A DNA stretch of 64,000 nt from CAYZED01 sp964477445 (GTDB taxonomy: Bacteria > Bacillota > Clostridia > Lutisporales > Lutisporaceae): assembly GCA_964477445.1 (NCBI GenBank), contig CAYZED010000015.1, forward strand, positions 6,614 to 70,613, read 5' to 3'. A program made the position numbers and the translations under genes. This document shows positions 43,345 through 52,839 of this stretch, piece after piece. Below the pieces are notes generated by a model, which saw only the letters and a program-made list of their open reading frames with translations, searched no databases and was not told where the DNA came from. How positions within the stretch are numbered: position 1 is the first letter of the stretch; the number at the start of each line of letters is the position of its first letter.

Positions 43345-45003
43345 TTGTCAGAATTAAAAATTGACGGTGTATTATTAAAAAAGATGATAATTTCCGCAGC
43401 AAATAATCTAGAAAATAATAAGGTAATGCTTAATGCGCTTAATGTTTTTCCAGTTCCAGATGGTGACACTGGAACTAACATGGCTCTTACTATGCAATCC
43501 GCCGTTAGAGAATTAGTAAATATTAAAGATGAAAATCCGTCTATAAGCAGAATAGCTGATGCTGCAGCTAATGGCTCATTGATGGGAGCTAGAGGAAACT
43601 CAGGAGTTATTTTATCTCAGATATTTAGAGGATTTGCTAAGGCTTTAAAAGGCAAAGAAGATTTCGACGCGAAAACTTTGGCTAACGCATTAATGGAAGG
43701 TTCCAATACAGCATATAAAGCGATTATGAAGCCTACAGAGGGTACAATTCTAACAGTAATAAGAGAGACGGGCGAGCACGCTATTAAAGCAGCTGAGCAC
43801 ACTCAGAGCGTTTTGGCTTTGTTTGAAGAATTAATTGATAAATCAAAGAAAGTCTTGGACAAAACACCTGAAATGCTTCCGGTTCTTAAAAATGCTGGTG
43901 TTGTTGATGCTGGTGGCAAAGGATTAGTAGTAATTTTGGAAGGAATGTTCTTATCTATGAAAAACGGAAGCATTCTAGATTTAAAAAATAGCCTTAATTA
44001 TGAAGTTGAAGAAAATAATTTAGATAGTAGCTTTTTTGAGTCTGTCGATCTTGAATTTGGTTATTGCACTGAATTTTTTATTAAAGTTTCTACGCCTGAA
44101 GATACTCTGAAACATAGATTATTTACGCTTGGAGATTCTTTAGTTGTAGTTTCGGATAATTCAATAACAAAAATTCATATTCACACAAACAATCCTGGCA
44201 AAGTCATAGAGATAGCATTAGAATATGGATCACTTAGCAAAATCAAAATTGATAACATGCGTGAACAACATTCAGAAATATATAAAAAAGAAATTGAAAA
44301 ATTCAATTCGACAGAAGATGAACCATCTTTTTCAGGAACGAGTAAGCCTTTCGGAGTTGTTACAATCGCTATGGGTGATGGAATATCAGCTATTTTTAAA
44401 GATATGGGCGCGGATATAGTAATAGAAGGTGGACAAACGATGAATCCAAGCACAGAAGATATTGTTAACAGTATTAAAAGAATAAATGCGGATAATATCG
44501 TTGTGCTTCCAAATAATAGCAATATTATTTTAGCAGCTAATCAAGCAAAATCATTGCTTACAGATAAGAATATTATTGTGGCCCAAACAAAAACAATTCC
44601 CCAAGGGATATCAGCATTGATGGCTTTGGATCCTGATAAAACACCAGAAGTTAATATTAATAGAATTGATAAGGCTATTTCCGAAGTTAAGACGGGTATG
44701 ATTACTTTTGCAGTTAGAAATACTAATTTTGATGGAATGGAAATAGAAGAAGGAAATATTATTGGAATAGTTTCTGGAAAAATCATCGAAGTTGGTAACG
44801 ATCTCCAAAAAGTTAGTAAATCAGTAATTAAAAACATGGTTGATAAAGAATCATCATTAGTTACAGTGTATTATGGTGAAGGAACAGATGAAAACAAAGC
44901 TATTGAATTAACGGATTATGTGGAATCTAGTTTCAAAGATATTGAAGCTGAATCACACTATGGTGGCCAGCCGCTGTATTATTACATAATTTCAGTAGAA
45001 TGA
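43345..45003 (+). CDS. fakA: DAK2-domain fatty acid kinase subunit FakA (YloV)
   Basis: FakA is the ATP-binding subunit that phosphorylates FakB-bound fatty acids. The N-terminal DhaL/DAK2 domain shows PVPDGDTGTNMALTM (Mg-nucleotide ligands) and GARGNSGVILSQI; the middle and C-terminal YloV domains follow (GYCTEFFIK, GDSLVVVSD, KIHIHTNNPGKVIE). The length, 552 residues, fits. The start is TTG at 43345 after AGGAGG. No fakB is seen in the window. Confidence 0.93.
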   Translation: MSELKIDGVLLKKMIISAANNLENNKVMLNALNVFPVPDGDTGTNMALTMQSAVRELVNIKDENPSISRIADAAANGSLMGARGNSGVILSQIFRGFAKALKGKEDFDAKTLANALMEGSNTAYKAIMKPTEGTILTVIRETGEHAIKAAEHTQSVLALFEELIDKSKKVLDKTPEMLPVLKNAGVVDAGGKGLVVILEGMFLSMKNGSILDLKNSLNYEVEENNLDSSFFESVDLEFGYCTEFFIKVSTPEDTLKHRLFTLGDSLVVVSDNSITKIHIHTNNPGKVIEIALEYGSLSKIKIDNMREQHSEIYKKEIEKFNSTEDEPSFSGTSKPFGVVTIAMGDGISAIFKDMGADIVIEGGQTMNPSTEDIVNSIKRINADNIVVLPNNSNIILAANQAKSLLTDKNIIVAQTKTIPQGISALMALDPDKTPEVNINRIDKAISEVKTGMITFAVRNTNFDGMEIEEGNIIGIVSGKIIEVGNDLQKVSKSVIKNMVDKESSLVTVYYGEGTDENKAIELTDYVESSFKDIEAESHYGGQPLYYYIISVE

Positions 45004-45037
45004 GAAAAGCTTGATTTCCTAAACTTTAAAAAAATCG

Positions 45038-45066
45038 AAAAAAGTGCGCATAACGCACTTTTTTTT
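45038..45066 (+). terminator. Intrinsic terminator after fakA
   Basis: AAAAAAGTGCG pairs with CGCACTTTTTT around CATAA, with a T run. Confidence 0.85.
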
Positions 45067-45136
45067 ATAAAACACACTTATTAACTTAAATTCGTATAAT
45101 TCATCAACACAAATTCATATAATTGGAAGGTGCATA

Positions 45137-47240
45137 ATGGATGTTGATTTAAAAAAATCCATTAAAGAATTAAAAGGTATTGGAGAAAAGAAAGCTCAAG
45201 CACTTAATAAACTTGGGGTTTATAATTTTGAGGACTTATTGAACTATTATCCAAGGAAATATATTGATAAAAGAAATATTACTGAGATAGTTGAACTTGT
45301 TGAAGGTCAATTTAGCTCAGTAAAAGTGATTATTAAGAAGCCAATTATTGAAATGAAAACAAAAACTGGTCTATTAATTTCAAGATGTATAGGTGAAGAT
45401 TCTACAGGAAAACTAGATTTTATCTGGTATAACAACAGATTTATAAAGAACTATATTAAGACTGGTGAAGAATATATTTTTTATGGCAAAATTAAAAAAA
45501 TCGCTGGAAAGCTTACAATGGAATATCCGGAATATGAAGGTGGTTCGGGAGAAGATAGTTTAAACCTTCTTAGAATTGTTCCTGATTACCCTTTGACTCA
45601 AGGTGTTACCCAAAAAGATATTAGAAAATTCATGGATCAGTTAATTAAAATAACAGATGGAAAGTTGAAAGATCTTTTTCCTGAATCGTTAAGACTAAAA
45701 GACAATTTGGCGGAATATAATTTCGCAATAAGTAATTTACATCAACNNNNNNNNNNTATTGCGAAATTATATTCCGCCAAATTGTAATTTACATCAACCT
45801 GAAACCGAAGAATCTCTTTCAATTGCATTAAATCGATTCAAATATGAAGAATTCTTCACGATGTTTTCTGGTTTAGAACTTCTTAGACAGGATAAAAAAA
45901 ATCAATCGATCGGGATTAAGTTTAATAAAAAAGACTTAGCTTTGTTATATAGAGAGCGGCTTCCATATAAGTTAACAAATGCTCAAGAGCGAGTTTTGCT
46001 CGAAATTTTTAATGACATGATAGTAGAAAAGCCTATGAACCGACTGCTACAAGGCGATGTTGGCTCAGGCAAAACAATTATTGCTATGATGGCAATGTAT
46101 CTTTGCTCGATAAATGATTTTCAAAGCGTTATTATTGCACCTACTGAGATTTTGGCAAGACAGCATTTCGAATCATTAACTGATTTTTTTAAAGAAACAG
46201 GAAAAAAAGTTGGTCTTCTAGTTGGATCACTCTCAAAAAAAGAAAAACTTCAACTTCTTAATTCCTTAGAAAATGGAGATATTGATGTTTTAGCTGCAAC
46301 TCATGCAGTTTTGGAAGACAATGTAATCTTTAAAAATCTTGGATTGGCTATCACAGATGAACAGCATAGATTTGGCGTAAAACAGCGTCTTGTGTTAAAT
46401 GACAAGGGTAAAAATCCTGATATTTTAGTTATGTCAGCGACACCAATACCAAGAACTTTATCTTTGATTATTTATGGAGACCTAGATATTTCAGTAATTG
46501 ACGAACTTCCACCAAAGAGAAAATCAATAGAAACATTCTTAATTGATTCTTCTAAAGTTGACAGAATGTATGGATTTATTAAGAATGAGATAAAAAAAGG
46601 AAATCAAGTATATATTGTATGTCCTTTAGTTGAAGACAGTGAAGCATTGGAATTAAAATCAGCTATGACACATTCTGAATTTTTAAAAAGTGAGATTTTT
46701 TGTGAAGAAAAACTAGAAATGATACACGGAAAACTAAAGGCAAAAGAAAAAGATCAGATTATGCAAAATTTCAAGAATGGCGAAACAAAGATATTAGTCA
46801 GTACAACAGTTATTGAAGTTGGAGTTAATGTTCCAAATGCGACTGTAATGGTAATAGAAAATGCTGAAAGGTTTGGAATGGCTCAATTACATCAATTGAG
46901 AGGTAGAATCGGGCGGGGCAGTGAAAAATCTTTTTGTATTATGATATCAGATTCGAAGAATGAGAATAGTAGAGAACGACTTAAATTCTTATCTTCTACT
47001 ACTGATGGATTTAAAATAGCAGAAAAGGACCTTGAAACTAGGGGTGCTGGAGAAATTTTAGGATTAAAACAACATGGATTACCAGATCTAATTTTAGCAG
47101 ACTTAGTCAGAGATCATGAGCTTCTATTAAGAGCAAAAGAAACAGTAAAAATCGTATATAGTAGCGATGAATATGTTATTTTAAAGAAAGTTTTGGAAGA
47201 AAGATTTGAAAAAAAATTAAGAGAAATTGCTTTAAATTAA
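45137..47240 (+). CDS. recG: ATP-dependent DNA helicase RecG, split by an artefactual gap
   Basis: RecG remodels stalled forks and Holliday junctions. The N-terminal wedge domain is at 45137-45746 (IKELKGIGEKKAQALNKLGV, LLNYYPRKYID). After the gap the helicase domain has Walker A QGDVGSGKTIIAMMA, the DEQH box and the motif HQLRGRIGRGSEKSFC. Ten N at 45747-45756 break the frame. Bases 45757-45780 are the reverse complement of 45708-45731, and the next bases repeat TAATTTACATCAACCTGAA; deleting this fold-back joins LHQ to PETEESLSIALNRFKYEEFF in one frame. The gene is therefore almost certainly intact. Confidence 0.95.
45708..45797. other. Fold-back assembly artefact around a 10-N gap
   Basis: TTGGCGGAATATAATTTCGC... 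before the gap returns as its reverse complement right after it, then the sequence TAATTTACATCAAC is repeated directly. Removing the inverted piece restores recG. Confidence 0.85.
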
Positions 47241-47289
47241 ACAATATGATAATATTTATAGTTGTAAACAGATAGAAAGAGGTATTTTT

Positions 47290-47841
47290 TTGAGAGTAAT
47301 TGCAGGAACACATAGAGGAAGAAAGCTAATTTCTCCTGAAGGTGATGATATAAGACCAACGACTGATAGGGTTAAAGAAAATATTTTTAATCTATTAAAT
47401 TTAAAAATTCCATTTTCTACTTTTCTAGACTTATTCACTGGAAGCGGTGCTATTGGAATAGAGGCGTTAAGTAGAGGTGCTGAAAAAGTAGTTTTTGTTG
47501 ATAAAGACCAAAAAAGCATTGGTTATTTAAAACAAAATCTCGAAAAGCTTAAGATAAATAGTAATTATGTCATTTATTGCGAAGATTCTTTTAGCATTAT
47601 TGATAGATTTGCCTCACAAAAAGAAAAATTTGATATTATTTACCTTGATCCTCCGTATAAAACGGGTATGTACCAAGAAATAATTAAGAAAATTGCTGAG
47701 ACAAATATACTTTCGGAAGATGGAATAATTGTTTCTGAACACTCAGCTGAGGATGGTTTTAGTGATTTGCCAAAAACTTTTATGTTATTGAAGGAAAAAA
47801 AATATGGTAATATAGTAGTTAGTATATACAAAGCAGAATAA
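47290..47841 (+). CDS. rsmD: 16S rRNA m2G966 methyltransferase RsmD
   Basis: A 183-residue SAM enzyme with GTHRGRKLISPEG and RPTTDRVKENIFN at the N-terminus, the SAM motif FLDLFTGSGAIGIEALSRG and the catalytic YLDPPYKTG. It is followed by coaD 17 nt later, the near-universal rsmD-coaD pair. The start is a TTG at 47290 after GAAAGAGG. Confidence 0.96.
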   Translation: MRVIAGTHRGRKLISPEGDDIRPTTDRVKENIFNLLNLKIPFSTFLDLFTGSGAIGIEALSRGAEKVVFVDKDQKSIGYLKQNLEKLKINSNYVIYCEDSFSIIDRFASQKEKFDIIYLDPPYKTGMYQEIIKKIAETNILSEDGIIVSEHSAEDGFSDLPKTFMLLKEKKYGNIVVSIYKAE

Positions 47842-47858
47842 TTTTTGGAGGCGATTAA

Positions 47859-48344
47859 TTGAGTATAGCTATTTATCCTGGAAGCTTTGATCCATTTACA
47901 AAAGGGCATCTGGATATAGTTGAAAGAGGTGCAAAATTATTCGATCAATTGATAATTGGAGTTTTAATGAATACCACAAAAGATCCAATTTTTGAGATGG
48001 ATGAGAGAGTCGAATTAATACGTGCAGCAGTTGTTGATATACCTAATGTAAGAGTAGACACTTTTTCAGGTTTATTAGTAAATTATATGAAAGAAATAAA
48101 TGTTAATATTATACTTAAAGGATTACGCGCGGTAGCAGATTATGAATATGAACTTTCCATGGCACAAATGAATAAGAGTTTAAGTAGTGATGTTGAAACG
48201 ATTTTTCTAATGTCGAACAGTAATTATTCACATATAAGTTCTAGTATGATAAAGGAAATTGTTAAATTAGGTGGAGATGTTTCTGAGTTCGTACCTAATA
48301 ATATTTATAAAATTCTTATAGAAAAGTTGAGAGGAAGGGTATAA
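47859..48344 (+). CDS. coaD: Phosphopantetheine adenylyltransferase
   Basis: CoaD makes dephospho-CoA. The 161-residue protein has YPGSFDPFTKGHLDIVERG (the nucleotidyltransferase HxGH), LKGLRAVADYEYELSMAQMN and SNSNYSHISSSMIKEI. A TTG start at 47859 follows TTGGAGGCG. With coaBC at 27.6 kb, the window covers most of the CoA route from phosphopantothenate. Confidence 0.97.
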   Translation: MSIAIYPGSFDPFTKGHLDIVERGAKLFDQLIIGVLMNTTKDPIFEMDERVELIRAAVVDIPNVRVDTFSGLLVNYMKEINVNIILKGLRAVADYEYELSMAQMNKSLSSDVETIFLMSNSNYSHISSSMIKEIVKLGGDVSEFVPNNIYKILIEKLRGRV

Positions 48345-48346
48345 TA

Positions 48347-48886
48347 ATGGAAGTATTACATCTTTTGGATAGTCTTTTGGATGTTGTTGAGAATGCTAGG
48401 GGGATTCCTTTTTCTAACAATGTAATGATAAATAAGGATGAATTGTTAGATTTACTTGAAGAAATTAAAACAAAAATGCCAGACGACATTAAACAAGCTC
48501 AATGGGTTAAAGAAGAGCGCCAAAAATTGATTATGGAAGCACGAAGAGAAGCAGATGGATTAAAGCGAGAAGCTGAAGATAAAATGACAGATGTTAAAGA
48601 AGAAAAACAAAAATATATAGCTGAGGCACAAAGAGAAATTGAAATGATGAAATCTGATGCCGAGCGCAAAGCTCAATCATTAGTTGACGATAGCGAAATA
48701 ATGCGACGCGCTAATGAACAAGCTAAAGATCTCTTAATATCTGCTCAGTCTGAAGCAAAAAAAATTAGATTAGGTACAAGACAATACGCTGACGAAGTAC
48801 TTTCTGATTTAGAAGGACATCTTAGCGATATGGTTAATACTGTTAAAGGGAATCGAGATCAATTAAAAAGCAGGAAGAATTTATAA
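48347..48886 (+). CDS. Coiled-coil protein of the ATP synthase B/DivIVA-like type
   Basis: A 179-residue soluble protein with a short globular N-terminus (LHLLDSLLDVVENARGIPFSNNVMINKDELLDLLEEI) and a long charged coiled coil (about residues 60-150, E/K/R/A heptads). Genes of this kind, usually labelled 'ATPase', follow coaD in many Clostridia; the function is unknown, perhaps envelope or division scaffolding. It starts two bases after coaD. Confidence 0.7.
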   Translation: MEVLHLLDSLLDVVENARGIPFSNNVMINKDELLDLLEEIKTKMPDDIKQAQWVKEERQKLIMEARREADGLKREAEDKMTDVKEEKQKYIAEAQREIEMMKSDAERKAQSLVDDSEIMRRANEQAKDLLISAQSEAKKIRLGTRQYADEVLSDLEGHLSDMVNTVKGNRDQLKSRKNL

Positions 48887-48897
48887 TACGAGATTTG

Positions 48898-50274
48898 TTA
48901 TTTAACATATGGAGACCGCAGGAAATCTACGATTCCTTCGGTCTTGTTTTTATTTTTGTCAGATTCATTAAATAATTGAGTAACTCTAACATCTAAATCA
49001 AAAATACGTTTTAATATATCGTTATTAGGGTTAAAGTCAGCTGTTTTAGTAATTATATTTTCAACACCATTGTTTTGCATTCTTCTAATGAGTCTTCGCC
49101 CTTTATCATTCATAGCCAAAACCCTTAAATAAGGGTTAACAGATGTGTTTTTCAACCAATCGATATCAGTTTTTTTAATGTTTACTAGGATTGAAAGAAG
49201 CATTCTTTGAATATTAGTTCTTGTGTATCTTTTTGATTTTACTTTATCAATTAAGCTTTCTACAGATTTTGAGTAAAATGATTCTTTGTAAATTCGGTTT
49301 TCTATTCCTTCTGAAACATATGCAAAATCTGACATTTCGGAAAGATCGGTAGTTTGAATTTTGTAAAATAATTTTTCCTTGAAATCCTCCCATGAAACAT
49401 GTTTAATCTCTGGAAGTATTTTTTTTAAAGAACCATCTGGTAATAGGCCCTTAAGTTTTTTTTGAGCGTCATCATCGAATATTCCATGGTTAAGAAAGGC
49501 CCGAATAGCTGTCGCTGAAGAAAAATTCTCGGACAAATCTTTGTCATTATAATCGTTCCCAAGACGTTTAATAGTGACAGGCAAAATATCCGATTTTGTA
49601 GACAATAATGCCTTAGTATACTCAATTGCTAAGATATTGTTAGGGTTAGTGAGAATTTGTTTTATTTTAAAAGAATCTGTATCAGTTCCTGAATTGATAC
49701 CTGAATTGATACCTGAATTGATACCTGAATTGATACCAGAATTAATACCAGAATCGGTACCAGAATTGATACCAGAATTTATACCAGAACTTATACCAGA
49801 ATTGATACCAGAATCGGTACTTAAATATTCTAATATACTTGCTTGATAAGCTTTAGGGTAAAGCATTCCAGAAAACATTTTTTCTTTAATTTTTTTGCTA
49901 ATTTCTTCAGGTTCGTTTAACAAAAGTTTTGATAACATTAGGATATCTTCAATATTTCCACTTTCACTTCCGAAAGATAGAAAGTCACAAATGCCTGTAT
50001 AATTTAATAAATGTATAGCACCTTTAGCAAAAATTTCAGCAGTTTGAGCTGCATAGACAAAGGGGAGTTCAATTACTAAATCTGCACCTGAGTCGACAGC
50101 TACTTCAGCTCTAATCCATTTATTCCATCCTGATGGCTCACCTCTTTGCATGAAAGAACCGCTCATAATGCAAATGACTGCCTCTGCGCCTGTTATTTCT
50201 TTTGTTTTGTTTAATTGATATTCATGTCCAAAATGGAATGGGTTATATTCGCATATTATTCCTGCAGTTTTCAT
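48898..50274 (-). CDS. tmcAL: tRNA(Met) cytidine acetate ligase TmcAL with SGIN tandem insertion
   Basis: TmcAL (YlbM) uses acetate and ATP to form ac4C34 in elongator tRNA-Met. The 458-residue protein begins GIICEYNPFHFGHEYQLNKTKE with the nucleotidyltransferase HFGH, then VICIMSGSFMQRGEPSGWNKW, DLVIELPFVYAAQTAEIFAKG and SFGSESG; the C-terminus has YTRTNIQRMLLSILV. Between residues about 151 and 197 an array of S-G-I-N/T-D tetrapeptides interrupts the chain; nothing like it is typical in TmcAL, so it is an insertion in a loop. ackA, which makes or uses acetyl phosphate, is divergent from it. Confidence 0.93.
   Translation of the reverse strand: MKTAGIICEYNPFHFGHEYQLNKTKEITGAEAVICIMSGSFMQRGEPSGWNKWIRAEVAVDSGADLVIELPFVYAAQTAEIFAKGAIHLLNYTGICDFLSFGSESGNIEDILMLSKLLLNEPEEISKKIKEKMFSGMLYPKAYQASILEYLSTDSGINSGISSGINSGINSGTDSGINSGINSGINSGINSGINSGTDTDSFKIKQILTNPNNILAIEYTKALLSTKSDILPVTIKRLGNDYNDKDLSENFSSATAIRAFLNHGIFDDDAQKKLKGLLPDGSLKKILPEIKHVSWEDFKEKLFYKIQTTDLSEMSDFAYVSEGIENRIYKESFYSKSVESLIDKVKSKRYTRTNIQRMLLSILVNIKKTDIDWLKNTSVNPYLRVLAMNDKGRRLIRRMQNNGVENIITKTADFNPNNDILKRIFDLDVRVTQLFNESDKNKNKTEGIVDFLRSPYVK
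49691..49822 (-). repeat. 12-bp tandem repeat, eleven units, inside tmcAL
   Basis: Eleven 12-nt units (plus strand GAATTGATACCT or GAATTGATACCA with variants) encode S-G-I-N or S-G-T-D. The first three are identical. Confidence 0.93.
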
Positions 50275-50343
50275 TTGTTTCTCCTGTTTTGAAATTCGAG
50301 CAAATTTAGAATTACTCGTTCCGATTTCATAGTCGAATATGAC

Positions 50344-50410
50344 TAGTTTCGTAAGACCTCAAGTTAATATAATATTAAGCATTAACTTATGGCATAAATG
50401 AGGTGCCGCC
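50344..50410 (-). repeat. Dispersed intergenic repeat, copy D
   Basis: On the minus strand: GGCGGCACCTCATTTATG, CATAAGTTAAT, an AT-rich middle and GAGGTCTTACGAAACT. It is the most diverged of the four clear copies and points toward tmcAL. Confidence 0.65.
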
Positions 50411-50481
50411 ACATTACTACTTATCAAAGATTATACCTAGAAATCGATAGTTTTGTAAGTATAAATATAAAATTATCGATG

Positions 50482-50517
50482 CATTTTTATTTACATTTTT
50501 ATTTACATTTTTATTTA
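50482..50517. repeat. 12-bp intergenic tandem repeat, three units
   Basis: Three units of CATTTTTATTTA lie between tmcAL and ackA. Apart from this, copy D and the ackA promoter, the 434-nt gap shows nothing recognisable. Confidence 0.85.
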
Positions 50518-50603
50518 CCGTTTTCAACTACTACGAATTAAACGTACATAAATACAATGCATCGTATATGTACACATAATACATAAAACAATTAATAAAA
50601 ACA

Positions 50604-50632
50604 TTGACCTTTTAAATGTTTTGTTTGATAAT
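50604..50632 (+). promoter_or_regulatory. Promoter of ackA
   Basis: TTGACC (50604-50609), a 17-nt spacer and GATAAT (50627-50632) lie 77 nt before ackA. Confidence 0.65.
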
Positions 50633-50708
50633 TATTAATGGAGTCTTTACAGAAATATAATAATATTTAAGGGTTAAATAATTATTTAAAAAATATTGGA
50701 GGTAAGAA

Positions 50709-51899
50709 ATGAAAGTACTAGTAATTAACTGTGGTAGTTCTTCGTTAAAGTATCAGCTTATTAATATGGAAAATGAAGAAGTTCTGGGCAAGGGTATTGT
50801 TGAGAGAATAGGTTTGNNNNNNNNNNTTAAATATCAACCTTTAAACGGTGAAAAAATGACAATTGAAGGGGCTATGCCGACACATAAGGAAGCTTTGAAA
50901 TACGTTATTGATACACTTATTAATAAAGAGTATGGCGTTATTGCTGACATGAGTGAAATTTCTGCTTGTGGTCATAGAGTTGCGCATTCAGGCGAAAAAT
51001 TTGATAAATCTGTAATCATTGATGCAGATGTTATGAAAGAAATTATTGGATGCTATGATATTGCACCACTTCACAATCCTCCAAATGTTATGGGAATAGA
51101 GGCTTGCACGCTACTTATGCCAAATACACCACAAGTAGCAGTTTTTGATACGGCATTTCATCAAACAATGCCAAAGCATGCATATATGTACGCTATTCCG
51201 TACGAATATTACGAAAAATACAAAATTAGAAGATATGGTTTCCATGGAACATCGCATAAATACGTTTCTGCTATGGCAGCAGCTTTCCTTGGGAAAAAAC
51301 ATGAAGAGATTAAAGTAGTAACGCTACACTTAGGAAATGGAGCATCAGTTGCAGCAGTTAAAAATGCTAAATCAGTAGATACATCAATGGGCTTTACACC
51401 ATTAGAAGGTTTAGTAATGGGAACAAGATGTGGGGATGTTGATCCAGCTATTGGTAAGTTTATTGCTGAAAAAGAAGGCTTGACAATATCAGAAATCGAT
51501 TCCATTTTTAATAAAAAATCCGGTATATTGGGACTTTCTCAGCTATCGAGTGATTTTAGAGATGTAGAAGATGCATATTTAGAAGGTAATAATAAAGCTA
51601 AAGTCGCTTTAGATGTATATTGTTACAGAATTAAGAAATACATTGGCGCATATGCAGCTGCTATGAACGGTTTGGATGCTGTCGTGTTTACTGGTGGAAT
51701 CGGAGAAAATTCCGATATTGTTAGAGGTTTGATTTGCGCAGATATGGATTGGCTCGGTATTGAAATTGATTCTGAAAAGAACAAAGTCAGAGGAAAAGAA
51801 GCGAATATTTCTAAAGATGGTAGCAAAGTCCAAGTTCTCATAATCCCGACTAATGAAGAATTAGTTATAGCTAGAGATACTATACAGTTAACAAATTAA
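50709..51899 (+). CDS. ackA: Acetate kinase (with 10-N gap)
   Basis: AckA interconverts acetyl phosphate + ADP and acetate + ATP, the last step of acetate fermentation. Motifs are VINCGSSSLKYQLI, FDTAFHQTMP, YGFHGTSHKYV, HLGNGASVAAV, GTRCGDVDPA and FTGGIGENSDIVR. Ten N (50817-50826) fall in the surface loop after GIVERIGL; the frame continues across them, so the length is near correct (396 residues). TTGGAGG precedes the ATG. No pta is adjacent. Confidence 0.97.
   Translation: MKVLVINCGSSSLKYQLINMENEEVLGKGIVERIGLXXXXKYQPLNGEKMTIEGAMPTHKEALKYVIDTLINKEYGVIADMSEISACGHRVAHSGEKFDKSVIIDADVMKEIIGCYDIAPLHNPPNVMGIEACTLLMPNTPQVAVFDTAFHQTMPKHAYMYAIPYEYYEKYKIRRYGFHGTSHKYVSAMAAAFLGKKHEEIKVVTLHLGNGASVAAVKNAKSVDTSMGFTPLEGLVMGTRCGDVDPAIGKFIAEKEGLTISEIDSIFNKKSGILGLSQLSSDFRDVEDAYLEGNNKAKVALDVYCYRIKKYIGAYAAAMNGLDAVVFTGGIGENSDIVRGLICADMDWLGIEIDSEKNKVRGKEANISKDGSKVQVLIIPTNEELVIARDTIQLTN
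50817..50826. other. Assembly gap (10 N) inside ackA
   Basis: A placeholder gap. The reading frame agrees on both sides with the length given. Confidence 0.95.
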
Positions 51900-51989
51900 A
51901 ATAATTAAAAAAGACAAATTAGTGTGCTTTTATTACATTAATAGCATTATGTGTTAGTTAAAATTAACTTATGAAGATCATTAAAAACA

Positions 51990-52026
51990 GCTTCGACGTG
52001 TTTTATACGGCGAAGCCGCTTTTTTT
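51990..52026 (+). terminator. Terminator upstream of yceD
   Basis: GCTTCG pairs with CGAAGC, with an alternative CGGC-GAA-GCCG mini-hairpin, both ending in a C and seven T. It closes the ackA unit. Confidence 0.65.
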
Positions 52027-52029
52027 CGG

Positions 52030-52058
52030 TTGACAATGCTATAATCGGTTTGTATAAT
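52030..52058 (+). promoter_or_regulatory. Consensus promoter of yceD-rpmF
   Basis: TTGACA (52030-52035), 17 nt and TATAAT (52053-52058), with a TG just before the -10 box. It is a near-perfect sigma-A promoter 29 nt from the start codon. Confidence 0.85.
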
Positions 52059-52086
52059 GGTAATGTTAATGTCTAGAGGTGGTTAA

Positions 52087-52605
52087 ATGAAACTCAATAT
52101 ATCCAAGATATCTAAATATGATGGAAACTCGATCAAGTTTTCTTTTTCTTGTTCTGATAAAGAATATGAATTTGACTTTAATGGTGAAACACTTAAATTT
52201 TTTCCACCCGTCACGGTGACTGGCAGTGCGATAAATGAAGGTGGTATGATTAAGGTAGAACTTGAATGCAGTGCACGAGTTGAAAGAGACTGTGGAAGAT
52301 GTTTAGAAAAATATGAAATTAATTCTGAGTCCAAAGGCGTTTTTAATTTCACTAGAGAAATAAAAGATATAGATGACGATTATTATCTTTATGAAAATGA
52401 TATTATCGATTTATCGGACATTGTTCTCGGGGAATTGGCATTAACACTCGACATGAAGCCGCTATGTAGTGATGACTGCGCAGGTTTGTGTATGACTTGT
52501 GGTGAAAACCTTAATAAGTCTACATGTAACTGTAATCAGGAGAAAATTGATCCGCGATTTGCGGCTCTTAGTAAATTTTTTGATACCAATCAAGGAGGTG
52601 TTTAA
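52087..52605 (+). CDS. YceD/DUF177 family protein
   Basis: A 172-residue protein of the DUF177 family, which accompanies rpmF and is linked to 23S rRNA/50S accumulation. Conserved features are ECSARVERDCGRCLEKYE and the C-terminal Cys cluster CSDDCAGLCMTCGENLNKSTCNC in part. It ends just before rpmF. GAGGTGG lies upstream of the ATG. Confidence 0.92.
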   Translation: MKLNISKISKYDGNSIKFSFSCSDKEYEFDFNGETLKFFPPVTVTGSAINEGGMIKVELECSARVERDCGRCLEKYEINSESKGVFNFTREIKDIDDDYYLYENDIIDLSDIVLGELALTLDMKPLCSDDCAGLCMTCGENLNKSTCNCNQEKIDPRFAALSKFFDTNQGGV

Positions 52606-52606
52606 T

Positions 52607-52786
52607 ATGGGGTTACCAAAAAGAAGACATTCTTCTACAAGAAGAGATAAAAGAAGAGCAAACTGGAAGCTTACATTGCCAGGTCTTGTAGCTTGCCCAC
52701 AGTGCCATGAACCTAGAATGCCACATAGGGTTTGCAGAGCATGCGGATACTATAAGAACAAAACTGTTATAACTGTAGCAGAGTAA
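52607..52786 (+). CDS. rpmF: Ribosomal protein bL32
   Basis: A 59-residue 50S protein: MGLPKRRHSSTRRDKRR at the start and the zinc motif CPQCHEPRMPHRVCRACG. The ATG at 52607 follows AAGGAGGTG. The four Cys mark the zinc-dependent form. Confidence 0.97.
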   Translation: MGLPKRRHSSTRRDKRRANWKLTLPGLVACPQCHEPRMPHRVCRACGYYKNKTVITVAE

Positions 52787-52808
52787 AAAGCGAATAGAAG
52801 GTTTACGA

Positions 52809-52839
52809 AGAGAGTGCTCATTTGAGTGCTCTCTTTTTT
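52809..52839 (+). terminator. Terminator after rpmF
   Basis: An 11-pair stem (AGAGAGTGCTC with GAGTGCTCTCT, two G-U pairs), loop ATTT, then six T. Confidence 0.85.

Noticed and set aside
45708..45797. Inverted repeat at the recG gap as a mobile-element end
   Set aside because: The inverted piece is an exact copy of the adjacent gene sequence and its removal restores RecG, so an assembly chimera explains it.
49691..49822. Possible CRISPR array in the regular repeat inside tmcAL (and similar arrays at 17151, 18071, 19901, 32828)
   Set aside because: Units are 6-18 nt with no spacers, they keep the reading frame of the surrounding gene, and no cas genes are near.
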